This document shows, piece by piece, positions 44,152-52,214 of a stretch of DNA of 64,000 bases (positions within the stretch are counted from its first letter, which is position 1; each line of letters opens with the position of its first letter). The DNA is taken from NCBI RefSeq assembly GCF_051175315.1, contig NZ_CP195100.1, positions 1,116,001 to 1,180,000 on the forward strand, in the 5' to 3' direction. Under the pieces are notes generated by a model. That model ran no database searches. It was not told the origin of the DNA and was given only the letters and a program-made list of their open reading frames with translations. The stretch comes from Tundrisphaera sp051175315. GTDB lineage: Bacteria; Planctomycetota; Planctomycetia; Isosphaerales; Isosphaeraceae. Both the position numbers and the translations under genes were made by a program.

Positions 44152-44784
44152 ATGAGCCTCGCCGCCTGCCCTCCCCTCGAAGCCAGCGTCCTGGTGCTCA
44201 ACCGGGGCTACCTGGCCATCCACGTGATCCCGGTCCGTCGCGCGTTCTGCCTGCTGTTCAAGGAGTTGGCCGAGGTCGTCCTCCTGGACGACGGCCGCTA
44301 CCAGACGCACGACTTCCACAGCTGGCGCGAGGTCTCCGAGGCTCGGGCCCGTTTCAAGGACCCCGACGACGACTTCATCCGGACGATGAGCTTCGAGATC
44401 CAGGTACCCCGGGTCATCCGCCTGCTGACCTACGATCGGCTGCCCCGGACCCGGGTCAAGTTCAACCGCCGCAACCTGTTCGCCCGCGACGGCAATCGCT
44501 GCCAATACTGCGGCAAACGGTTCCCCGCCGCCGAGCTGAGCCTCGACCACGTCATGCCCCGGAGTCGGGGCGGCGGCATGGACTGGGAGAACATCGTCTG
44601 CGCCTGCCTTCGCTGCAACGTCCGCAAGGGGGGCCGAACCCCCGCCGAGGCGGGGATGAGGCTGATCAAGGCCCCGGTCCGCCCCAAGACCAGCCCCTCC
44701 CTCAGCCTGAAGCTGGCCCATCGCAAATATCAAAGCTGGAAGATGTTCCTGGACGAGGCATACTGGACCGTCGAGCTGAAATAA
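44152..44784 (+). CDS. HNH endonuclease family protein
   Basis: 210 residues. N-terminal domain (EASVLVLNRGYLAIHVIPVR) and a C-terminal HNH: zinc pair CQYC (117-120), SLDHVMPRSRGG with His133, Asn147, and second zinc pair CLRC (152-155) followed by NVRKGG. This two-domain protein is widespread in planctomycetes, cyanobacteria and others as a stand-alone gene; it is not flanked by restriction or CRISPR genes here. DNA cleavage activity is inferred from the motif. Confidence 0.85.
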   Translation: MSLAACPPLEASVLVLNRGYLAIHVIPVRRAFCLLFKELAEVVLLDDGRYQTHDFHSWREVSEARARFKDPDDDFIRTMSFEIQVPRVIRLLTYDRLPRTRVKFNRRNLFARDGNRCQYCGKRFPAAELSLDHVMPRSRGGGMDWENIVCACLRCNVRKGGRTPAEAGMRLIKAPVRPKTSPSLSLKLAHRKYQSWKMFLDEAYWTVELK

Positions 44785-44930
44785 CGCTCCGCCGGGCGAG
44801 GTGCGGCGGCCACAGGGCCGCAATCCGCGCGGGGAGATGTTGGCAGGCTTGCATGCGATGGAGTACCCTGAAGGGGAGTCGTCCTACGTTCGTACGCTCC
44901 CCCCCTCCCACCGTGCGTGAGGATCGTCCC

Positions 44931-45887
44931 ATGCGTCGAAGGTTCAGCGAAGGTCCGAGGTCGGGGTTCACCCTGATCGAACTGCTGGTCGTGATCGCGA
45001 TCATCGGCGTTTTGGTCGCCCTCATCATGCCCGCGGTCCAGTCCGCGCGCGAGGCGGCCAACCGGACCCAGTGCATCAACAACCTCAAGCAGCTCGGGCT
45101 CGCCTCGCAGGAATACCACGACTCGTTCGGCAATTTCCCGGCCGGGTGGTATTGCGACAGCGTCAATGACACGTTGAACTGCGTGCCGACCGGTGCCACG
45201 CCCGCCATGTGGAACGGGATGACCGGGCTGTTCCTCAAGATGGAGCAGGGCAACCTCTTCAACGAGCTGAACTTCTCCCTGCCGCCCAACGAGATCAGCA
45301 ACGTCACCGGCGTCCGCCGCACGATGAACGTGTATGTCTGCCCGTCGAATCGCCATGCCCAGGCCACCACCGGGACCACCGCGAACTCGACCACGACCGC
45401 CTCCAAGGCGTTCGGCCCCTCGGACTATCGCGGCAATCTGGCGGCGGGCTACAACCCGGACATCGTCCCCGCCTATGCGGCGGGCAGCACCGACCCGACC
45501 AACACCACCGACAACGCCACCCCGGCGCTCCCGGTGCTGGGGATCTACGACAACGGGACGACCTACCAGAATTCGACGACCAGCATCGCCGACATCACCG
45601 ACGGGACGACCAACACCATCCTGATGGGCGAGACGATCATCGGCACCTGGGCCCAGGGAACCGACTGCTGCGTCCGGACCACCGTCGACCGCACGATCAA
45701 CAAGCCGATCGTGAGCAACGGCAAGAATTCCTACACCTACTGGTCGAGCAAGCACCCCGGCCTGGTCAACTTCCTCAAGTGCGACGGCAGCGTCAGCACC
45801 GTCACCAATCAGATCAACAAGACCGTGCTCGTGAAGATGATGACCCGCGCCGGCGGCGAGGCCCTCTCGGACGACCAGATCCGCTGA
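44931..45887 (+). CDS. DUF1559 pseudopilin-like protein
   Basis: 318 residues. Type IV pilin-like leader with basic residues then GFTLIELLVVIAIIGVLVAL (prepilin peptidase site before Phe) and the DUF1559 lead-in MPAVQSAREAANRTQCINN. The C-terminal region has DGTTNTILMGE and LVNFLKCDGSVSTVTNQI, the DUF1559 closing block. Such proteins are the most expanded family in planctomycetes and are thought to be exported pseudopilins; their role is unknown. It ends shortly before a strong intrinsic terminator. Confidence 0.93.
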   Translation: MRRRFSEGPRSGFTLIELLVVIAIIGVLVALIMPAVQSAREAANRTQCINNLKQLGLASQEYHDSFGNFPAGWYCDSVNDTLNCVPTGATPAMWNGMTGLFLKMEQGNLFNELNFSLPPNEISNVTGVRRTMNVYVCPSNRHAQATTGTTANSTTTASKAFGPSDYRGNLAAGYNPDIVPAYAAGSTDPTNTTDNATPALPVLGIYDNGTTYQNSTTSIADITDGTTNTILMGETIIGTWAQGTDCCVRTTVDRTINKPIVSNGKNSYTYWSSKHPGLVNFLKCDGSVSTVTNQINKTVLVKMMTRAGGEALSDDQIR

Positions 45888-45914
45888 GCCCGGCCGGCCC
45901 ATCCCGATTCGAAA

Positions 45915-45949
45915 CGAAAAAGCCCCGATCAACCTCGGGGCTTTTTTCG
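45915..45949 (+). terminator. Rho-independent terminator after the DUF1559 gene
   Basis: Stem CGAAAAAGCCCCGA (45915-45928) pairs with TCGGGGCTTTTTTCG (45935-45949) around the loop TCAACC; the right arm ends in a T tract. It can act in both directions, so it may also serve the convergent ferredoxin gene. Confidence 0.85.
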
Positions 45950-45987
45950 TGCGATGGATCGTCGCCGCCCGGCCGGGAGGGCCGGGG

Positions 45988-46284
45988 TCAATCCTTCTTC
46001 TTGCAGCCCGGGCCTTCGAGGGCGGCCTTCTGGTCGGTGATGACCGGCCACTTGGGGGCTTCCTCGGCGTTCAGGGCGATGCAATCCTTCCACTCGTCGG
46101 GGACGTTATCTTCCAGGAAGATCGCCTCGACGGGGCATTCCGGCACGCACGCCTCGCAGTCGATGCACTCATCGGGATTGATGTAGAGCATCGTGGGCCC
46201 CTCGTAGAAGCAATCCACGGGGCAGACGACGACGCAGTCGGTATATTTGCAATCGTTGCACGGATCGGCGACGACGTGGGCCAT
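45988..46284 (-). CDS. fdxA: 7Fe ferredoxin (FdxA type)
   Basis: 98 residues. Cysteines at 9, 12, 17, 21, 25, 40, 43, 46 and 50 match, counting the initiator Met, the Azotobacter ferredoxin I pattern: Cys9, 17 and 50 for the [3Fe-4S] cluster; Cys21, 40, 43 and 46 for the [4Fe-4S] cluster; Cys12 and 25 free. The extended C-terminal part (EDNVPDEWKDCIALNAE...) also fits FdxA. A low-potential electron carrier. The start at 46284 follows the family; a longer frame to 46305 is possible. A sigma70-like promoter lies about 83 bases upstream. Confidence 0.93.
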   Translation of the reverse strand: MAHVVADPCNDCKYTDCVVVCPVDCFYEGPTMLYINPDECIDCEACVPECPVEAIFLEDNVPDEWKDCIALNAEEAPKWPVITDQKAALEGPGCKKKD

Positions 46285-46366
46285 TCCCTGCTCTCTCCTG
46301 TTCAATGACCGTCGTTCGAGGGACGGTCGGGGGATCGGCCTCGATCGGCCCGGCGGCCGAGCCGTT

Positions 46367-46396
46367 ATCTTAGGGCATTTATCGAGGGAGGGTCAA
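46367..46396 (-). promoter_or_regulatory. Candidate promoter of fdxA
   Basis: On the minus strand TTGACC (46396-46391, five of six) and TAAGAT (46372-46367, four of six) with an 18-base spacer, in the A+T-richer gap between the cyclophilin and ferredoxin genes. Confidence 0.5.
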
Positions 46397-46434
46397 GGGC
46401 GCGGACCCCCTCCCCTCCATCGGCCGGGATCGGG

Positions 46435-47049
46435 TCAGGACTTGACCTTCCGCTTGATGCTCTTGATCGTCACGACCTTGACCGGGACGTCGCCGTTGGG
46501 CAGGCCGCGGGCGTCGAGCTTGGTGGTCGTTTGGACCTTGGCGATGGCGTCAACCACCTCCATCCCGTCGGTCACCTTGCCGAAGGCGGCATAGCCCCCG
46601 CCGTAGTTGTCGAGGTTGGCGTTGTTGCCGTGGTTGATGAAGAACTGAGAGGTCGCCGAGTTGGGGTCGCTGGTCCGGGCCATGGCGATCGTGCCCCGGG
46701 CGTTGCTGATCCCGTTGCCCGACTCGTTCTTGATCGGCGGCATCGCCCCTTCGGTCTTCTCCTGGAGTCGGCCGTTCACCTCGGTCATCCCGCCGCCCTG
46801 GATCATGAACCCGGGGATCACCCGGTGGAAGATCAGGCCGTCGAAGAAGCCCTTGTCGACGTACTGGAGGAAGTTGGCCACGGTGGTCGGCGCCTTGGCG
46901 CGGTCGAGTTCCACGGTGATCGGGCCGGCCGAGGTGTCGATGACGACCACCGGGTTCGGGTCGGTGTCCTGGGCCGGGGCGGGCGTCGCGGCGGCCCCGG
47001 CGAGGGCGGCCAGGGTCAGGACGTTGGCGATCATCGAGCGTCGTCGCAT
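46435..47049 (-). CDS. Secreted cyclophilin-type peptidyl-prolyl isomerase
   Basis: 204 residues. A signal peptide (MRRRSMIANVLTLAALAGAA, cleavage near PAPAQ) and a cyclophilin domain: FDGLIFHRVIPGFMIQGG, SNARGTIAMARTSDPNSATS, QFFINH and YAAFGKVTDGMEVVD. It catalyses cis-trans isomerisation of prolyl bonds in exported proteins. An internal ATG at 47034 could be the start. Confidence 0.93.
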   Translation of the reverse strand: MRRRSMIANVLTLAALAGAAATPAPAQDTDPNPVVVIDTSAGPITVELDRAKAPTTVANFLQYVDKGFFDGLIFHRVIPGFMIQGGGMTEVNGRLQEKTEGAMPPIKNESGNGISNARGTIAMARTSDPNSATSQFFINHGNNANLDNYGGGYAAFGKVTDGMEVVDAIAKVQTTTKLDARGLPNGDVPVKVVTIKSIKRKVKS

Positions 47050-47227
47050 GGCGTGGGGTGAACCTCAAATGGGGAGAGGGACGAGATCCCGTCTCGTCGG
47101 GGCGGACCGGAGCCCGAATCTAGCACGACGCCCTCGGCGATGTCGAGCCGTGACGACGCACGGCCGGCCCACCCCGTAGGATGGCCGGCCGTGCATCGAG
47201 ATCCGGTCGCGGGCCGCGGGGCCCGGC

Positions 47228-50200
47228 TTACTGGACGGGGTTGGCGAGCAGGGTGTTCAGCTCGGCGACCATCGGGGCGGGGAGCCGGTCGCTGCCCGCC
47301 TGGGCCACCCGCAGGTGGTCGGCGGCCTTGCGGGCCTTGCTCTTGTCCGAGGCCATCAGCCGGCCCATGTGGAAGTTCAGGACCGGGTGGTCGGGCGACT
47401 TGCCCAGCCCCTTCCGGTACGACTCCTCGGCGTCCTTGGCCCGGCCCATCTTCTCCTGGATCGAGCCCAGGGTGTCGAAGAACTCGCCGGGCAGGCCGTT
47501 CGGGTCGACCCGCTTGAGCAGACCCTGGGCCAGCTCCAGCGCCTCCTGGCTCTTGCCCAGGTAGCTGTGCAGGATCCACGCCTTGTTGTTGACCGCCTCG
47601 ACGGCGTTGGGCTGGGCGGCCAGCACCTTGTCATACTCGGCCAGGGCCCGGCCCAGGAGGTTGCGCGACTCGGACTGGTCGGCCTGGGCCTCGGACAGCG
47701 AGAGCAGGAGGTCGCCGAGGCCCAGGTGGGCGACCGGCGTGTCGAGCTTCGCGGCGGCCTTCTCGGCCCAGGGCAAGGCATCGGCCAGGCGGTTGGCCTG
47801 GTGCAGGCCGGAGGCGATGGCCAGCATCCGTTCCCCATTGGCATCGGGCTCGCCATACTCCTTGGCCAGGGCCCGGGCCTCGGCCAGGTCGGCGGCGGGG
47901 GGCTCGACCCCCTTGCCCCGGGGCTCGCCGAGCAGCTGCACGGCCAGCTTCAGGGCGGTGGTGTCGTCCGGGTTGGCCTTGAGGGCCTGCTTGAGCACGG
48001 CCACCGCCTGGGGGCGGGCCTGGCCCATCATCTGGATCTCGGCCGAGAGCCAGTAGGCGTCGGCGAAGGCGGGGGTGGCCTTGATGGCGGCGGCGAGCAT
48101 CGCCAGGGCCCGGGCGCGGTCGGCCTGGACCTGGGCGGGCGACCCGCCGCGGGTGGCCAGGGCCCGGGCCTCGATCAGGAGGGCGGCCTTGCCGGTGCGC
48201 CCCTCGGGCTCGCCCTCGGAGACGATGTGGGCCTGCTGCACGGCCTCGTCGATCTTGCCGGTCTGGAGGTTGAGCTTGGCGAGCTGGAGCCGGGCCTCGG
48301 TCAGCCGGGGGTTGCGTTCCAGGGCCTCGGCCAGGGCGGCGGCGGCCTCGCGGGGCTGTCCCTTGGCCTGGAAGACCTGCGACCGGAGCATCGGGCCGGC
48401 GGGCGACCCCTTGGCCAGGCCATCGACCTCCTGGGTCAGGGCCAGCGACCGGGTGTAGTCGCCCCGGCGGAGTTCCAGCTCGCCTTCCAGCTGCGGGAAG
48501 TTGGGGTCGGACTTGAACCGGGGGCGTGCCTCGCGGATCAGCGACGCCTCGCGTTCGTTGAGCCGATTCTCGGCCTCCTTGTCGCCGGCCCGGCCGGCCT
48601 CGATCGCCTGGGCGGCGACCAGGCGGACCTGGGCGATCGCCAGCGAGGCGTCGTCCGGGGACTCCTTGAGCAGCTCGGCGGCCAGCCGCTCGGCGTCCTC
48701 GAAGTCGCCCCGCTCGCGGTGGAACGACATCAGCATCCGGCGATAGGGACCCTTGGGCTCCTCCTTGGCCTTCTCCTCCAGGAAGGTGGCCGCGGCCTTG
48801 ACCCCCTGGGTCTTGGCCAGGAGCTGGCACTTGGCCTGCACCAGCTCGGCGGCATCGGGGTCGACCGCCAGCCCCTGGTCGAGGACGGCGATGGCCCGGG
48901 CGTAGCTCTGCTCGGTGGTCGGGGCCACCGTCTCGACGGCGGCCAGCATCAGGTAGAACACGGCCGGCGACTTGTCCCCCTTGGCGGCCGTGGCGTCGAT
49001 CCCCTTGCGGATCGTGGCGATGGCCTCGGGCGTCTTGCCGGTCCGGGTCTGGATCTCGGCCTGGGTGACGACGGCCCCCGGGTTGCCCGGGTCGGCCTTG
49101 AGGACCGGCTCGATCAGCGCCAGGGCGGCGGCGTCATCCTTGTGGATCCGGTGATAGGTGGCGGCGCGGACCCGTTCCTCGGGGGTGGGCGGGGACTTGG
49201 GGTCGTTCACCAGGGACGCGATCTCGGCCTTGGCCGCCGCCCAATCCTTCTTGGCCTCGTGGGCGGCGATCAGCTGCCAGCGGACGTCGCGGGCGATTGA
49301 GCCGGCCTTGCCGTCCTTGAGCATCCCGCGGAACCGGGTGATCGCCGCGTCGAGGTTGCCGCTCTCCATCGCCAGGTTGGCCAGGGCCGACTGCGACGCG
49401 GCCACCAGCGGCAGGCCGTCGTCGACCTCCTTGATCGAGTCCTCGCCGGCCAGGGCCTCGAACACCTGGGCGGCCGCCTTGGGGTCGGCCCGGCCGTCGA
49501 GCTGGGCCTTCCAGAACTGGACGATCTTGTTGTTGGGGTCCTTCTTCAGGGCGGCGTCGAAGTGGGCCGAGGCGGCGGCGAGGTCCTGCTTGGCCAGGGC
49601 GAGCTGGGCGTCCAGCAGGTCGGCCGCGGCGGCGTCCTTCCACCGGGCCCGGATCTTGGCGATCCCGGCGGCAACGGCGTCATAGTCGCGGAGCTGGAGG
49701 TCGAGCAGGGCGAGCTGGACCAAGGGGGCGGAGTTCTGGCCCCGGTCGGCCACGGCGTTGAGCAGCTTGCGGGCGTCGCCCGAACGCTTGAGTTCCTTGG
49801 CCAGGATCTGGGCCCGCTGCTGGATGGCACCGACGTGGTCGGGGACGCGGGCCAGGAAGTCGGCCAGGACCTTGTCGGCCTGCTCCGCCTGCTTGGCCTT
49901 GACCAGCAGCCCGGCCTCCAGGACGGCCAGTTCGCCGCTGTCGGGGTACTTGTCGCGGGCCTTCGCCAGGCGATCCCGGGCGTCCTGCTCGCGGCCCATC
50001 TCGCCGAGGGTCAGGATCGCGAGCTGCTCGGCGGCGGGGCCGGCCTTGCCGCGTTCGACCAGCCAGTCGATCCGCTTGAGGGCGTCGGCGGCCCGCCCGA
50101 GCATGACCTCGATCTGGGCCAGCCGCAGTTCGACGGCGGGGGTGGCGTCCTGCCCCTCGGTGAACGCCTTGCCGTATTCCTCGATCGCCTTCTTGAGGTC

Positions 50201-51847
50201 CTCGGGCGACCGGCGGGTCTGGTGGATCTCGCCGCTCAGCAGGTGGAGCGTGCCGGCCATCGACTTGGGCAGGCGGCCCTGCTCGACGGCCTGGAGCATC
50301 CGGGCGACGATCGGCTCGGCGTCCTCGGGGTAGCCGGCCTGGACGACCGACCACGCGGCCCAGATCTGGTACTGCGGCTCGAGGTTGCCCAGCCTCTGGG
50401 CGAGCTGGAGGTACTGCCGGCCCATCGCCGGCTCCTGCGAGAGGATCAGGGCCACGCCGTAGCGGGCCTGGGCCTCGGCCAGGTGGGGGAGCTGGCCGGC
50501 GGCGACCTTGAGGTGGCCCAGGGCGGAGGCCCGGAGCTTGGCCTGCTCGATGCGGGACGACTCCTTGGTCTGGACGTCGGCGACGAGGCCGGCCTTCTCC
50601 AGGTCGATCGCCCCCTGGAACAGGTGGCCGAGGGCCTGGAACCGCTCGTGCTTGCACTCCAGCAGGGCCTTGATGTGGGGGGCGGCGTCGTCATAGCGGC
50701 TCGTGCTGGCGACGTTGCCCAGGATCGACTCGACGGCCAGGGCGTGCAGGCCCATCGCCGTCTCGGTGCCGGCCTGCTTGGCCGCCGCCGGGGACTTCAG
50801 GCCCTGGGTCACGACTTCCATGCACTGCTCGCGACGCTCGCGGAAGCGGAGGTGATCCGCATAGGCGAGGTAGACGCTCAGCTCGGCACCGCCGGGGATG
50901 GCCAGCGACTTCTGGAAGATCTTCTCCGCCGCTTCGTCGATCGAGCCGGCCAGTTCGGTCAGGTGATCCCGGGCCGACGGCTCGGTGATCCCCAGGCCGA
51001 GCAGCGACCGCTGGGTCTGCTCCAGCAGGACGCTGATCCGGGGGATGCGGGTGTGCGGGATCTCGCGGTCGGAGGCGGCGGCGATCGCCTCGGCGATCAG
51101 GGCGTCGACGCGGGGCCGGAGGTCGGCCGTCGCGGTCGTGGCATCGACGTCCATGGCCCGGAGCCGGAGCAGGGCCAGGCGGTCGGTCGGATCGGCGTCG
51201 GCCGGCAGCGTCGCGGCGCGGGACCTCTCCAGGATCGGGGCGAGCTGGGCCTGGTCCTTCGACAGTTCGGCCACCCGGGCGGCCACCCAGTCGGTGCGGA
51301 TCCGGCGGGGCTTCTCGGCCTCCAGGGCCGTCAGGTGGCGGCGGATCTCGGCGATGTTGGGCACGCCGTCATCCAGGGTCAACGCGGCGAGGGTGAAGTG
51401 GGCCTCGGCGTTGTTCGGCTCGATCGAGAGGATCTCCTTGGCCCGGATCCCCTGCTGCACGACGTCGTCCCGGCGGATCGCCTCGGCCAGCAGCTTGCGT
51501 CGCGGCGCGGCCCGCCGCGAGTCGTGCTTGGCGGCGCCGGCCAGGTAGCCGAGGTAGAGGTCGCGGAGGGCGGCCTTCTTCTCCTCGGGGGCCGTCTTCA
51601 GCTGCTCCTCGTACATGCCGGCGACTTCCTCGTGGATCGCGGCGTTGCGGCCGTCGAGCTGGAGGGCGCGGTCGTAGTCGGTCTTCGCCTTGTCATATTC
51701 CTTGGCCTGGCGCTCGGCGCGGGCTCGTGCGAGGATGTCGCCGGGGCCCTTCCCGCCCATGACCATCGCCATCGCCATCAACCCGAGCACGGCCACTGCT
51801 ACGAACAGGCCGGAGAGGATCAAGAGGGGTTTCCAGCGGACCGTCAT
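47228..51847 (-). CDS. Very large TPR-repeat protein, membrane-anchored
   Basis: 1539 residues. A short cytosolic N-terminus and one membrane helix (about 8-30, LLILSGLFVAVAVLGLMAMA) are followed by an almost uninterrupted array of 34-residue-type helical hairpins rich in Ala, Leu and Glu, e.g. AKEYDKAKTDYDRALQLDGRN at the start and AVEAVNNKAWILHS near the end. No catalytic domain is visible. The array probably lies in the periplasm as a scaffold. AAGGAG precedes the ATG. Upstream and downstream neighbours do not reveal its partner; large TPR proteins in related bacteria go with exopolysaccharide or secretion systems. Confidence 0.85.
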   Translation of the reverse strand: MTVRWKPLLILSGLFVAVAVLGLMAMAMVMGGKGPGDILARARAERQAKEYDKAKTDYDRALQLDGRNAAIHEEVAGMYEEQLKTAPEEKKAALRDLYLGYLAGAAKHDSRRAAPRRKLLAEAIRRDDVVQQGIRAKEILSIEPNNAEAHFTLAALTLDDGVPNIAEIRRHLTALEAEKPRRIRTDWVAARVAELSKDQAQLAPILERSRAATLPADADPTDRLALLRLRAMDVDATTATADLRPRVDALIAEAIAAASDREIPHTRIPRISVLLEQTQRSLLGLGITEPSARDHLTELAGSIDEAAEKIFQKSLAIPGGAELSVYLAYADHLRFRERREQCMEVVTQGLKSPAAAKQAGTETAMGLHALAVESILGNVASTSRYDDAAPHIKALLECKHERFQALGHLFQGAIDLEKAGLVADVQTKESSRIEQAKLRASALGHLKVAAGQLPHLAEAQARYGVALILSQEPAMGRQYLQLAQRLGNLEPQYQIWAAWSVVQAGYPEDAEPIVARMLQAVEQGRLPKSMAGTLHLLSGEIHQTRRSPEDLKKAIEEYGKAFTEGQDATPAVELRLAQIEVMLGRAADALKRIDWLVERGKAGPAAEQLAILTLGEMGREQDARDRLAKARDKYPDSGELAVLEAGLLVKAKQAEQADKVLADFLARVPDHVGAIQQRAQILAKELKRSGDARKLLNAVADRGQNSAPLVQLALLDLQLRDYDAVAAGIAKIRARWKDAAAADLLDAQLALAKQDLAAASAHFDAALKKDPNNKIVQFWKAQLDGRADPKAAAQVFEALAGEDSIKEVDDGLPLVAASQSALANLAMESGNLDAAITRFRGMLKDGKAGSIARDVRWQLIAAHEAKKDWAAAKAEIASLVNDPKSPPTPEERVRAATYHRIHKDDAAALALIEPVLKADPGNPGAVVTQAEIQTRTGKTPEAIATIRKGIDATAAKGDKSPAVFYLMLAAVETVAPTTEQSYARAIAVLDQGLAVDPDAAELVQAKCQLLAKTQGVKAAATFLEEKAKEEPKGPYRRMLMSFHRERGDFEDAERLAAELLKESPDDASLAIAQVRLVAAQAIEAGRAGDKEAENRLNEREASLIREARPRFKSDPNFPQLEGELELRRGDYTRSLALTQEVDGLAKGSPAGPMLRSQVFQAKGQPREAAAALAEALERNPRLTEARLQLAKLNLQTGKIDEAVQQAHIVSEGEPEGRTGKAALLIEARALATRGGSPAQVQADRARALAMLAAAIKATPAFADAYWLSAEIQMMGQARPQAVAVLKQALKANPDDTTALKLAVQLLGEPRGKGVEPPAADLAEARALAKEYGEPDANGERMLAIASGLHQANRLADALPWAEKAAAKLDTPVAHLGLGDLLLSLSEAQADQSESRNLLGRALAEYDKVLAAQPNAVEAVNNKAWILHSYLGKSQEALELAQGLLKRVDPNGLPGEFFDTLGSIQEKMGRAKDAEESYRKGLGKSPDHPVLNFHMGRLMASDKSKARKAADHLRVAQAGSDRLPAPMVAELNTLLANPVQ

Positions 51848-52214
51848 CGGGCTCTACTCCTTGGCTCGGGGGGCCGGGTGCCGCGTCGCGCGGTGGTTCC
51901 CCGGGGGCGACCATCCCGGTCGCGGCCCGGGGCCGTCGCCATGCGTCATGGATGTCTATCAATCGGCGGGGAGGGGTTCTTCGGGCCGACCCTCGAGGAC
52001 CTGCGATCCTTCGCGAAGGGGCCGGAGAGCTGTCGACCGGCCGAGCGCCCGTGCGGGCGTCGACGTCGGCACGACCCGGCCTGACACGCCTCCCAGGTGG
52101 ACAGTCGAAATTGCGGAACGCCGTCCGACAGGAGACGCCCCCCTTCGCCGGGACATCACGGGACGGGGCGGCCCCCTCGCTCCATCCGACGCCGCCGGCC
52201 AGCCCCAACCCTCT
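51848..52214. other. Intergenic region, no gene seen
   Basis: About 365 bases between the TPR gene and the YfhO-like gene, both on the minus strand. It would hold the promoter of the TPR gene, but I cannot identify matching -35 and -10 boxes with confidence. Confidence 0.35.

Noticed and set aside
43509..44930. Upstream extension of the DUF1559 frame to 43509
   Set aside because: Crosses the dehydrogenase and HNH genes in another frame; the pilin-like leader starts at 44931.
49562..52084. 840-residue plus-strand open frame
   Set aside because: Antisense of the TPR gene; Gly/Leu/Asp-rich without domains.
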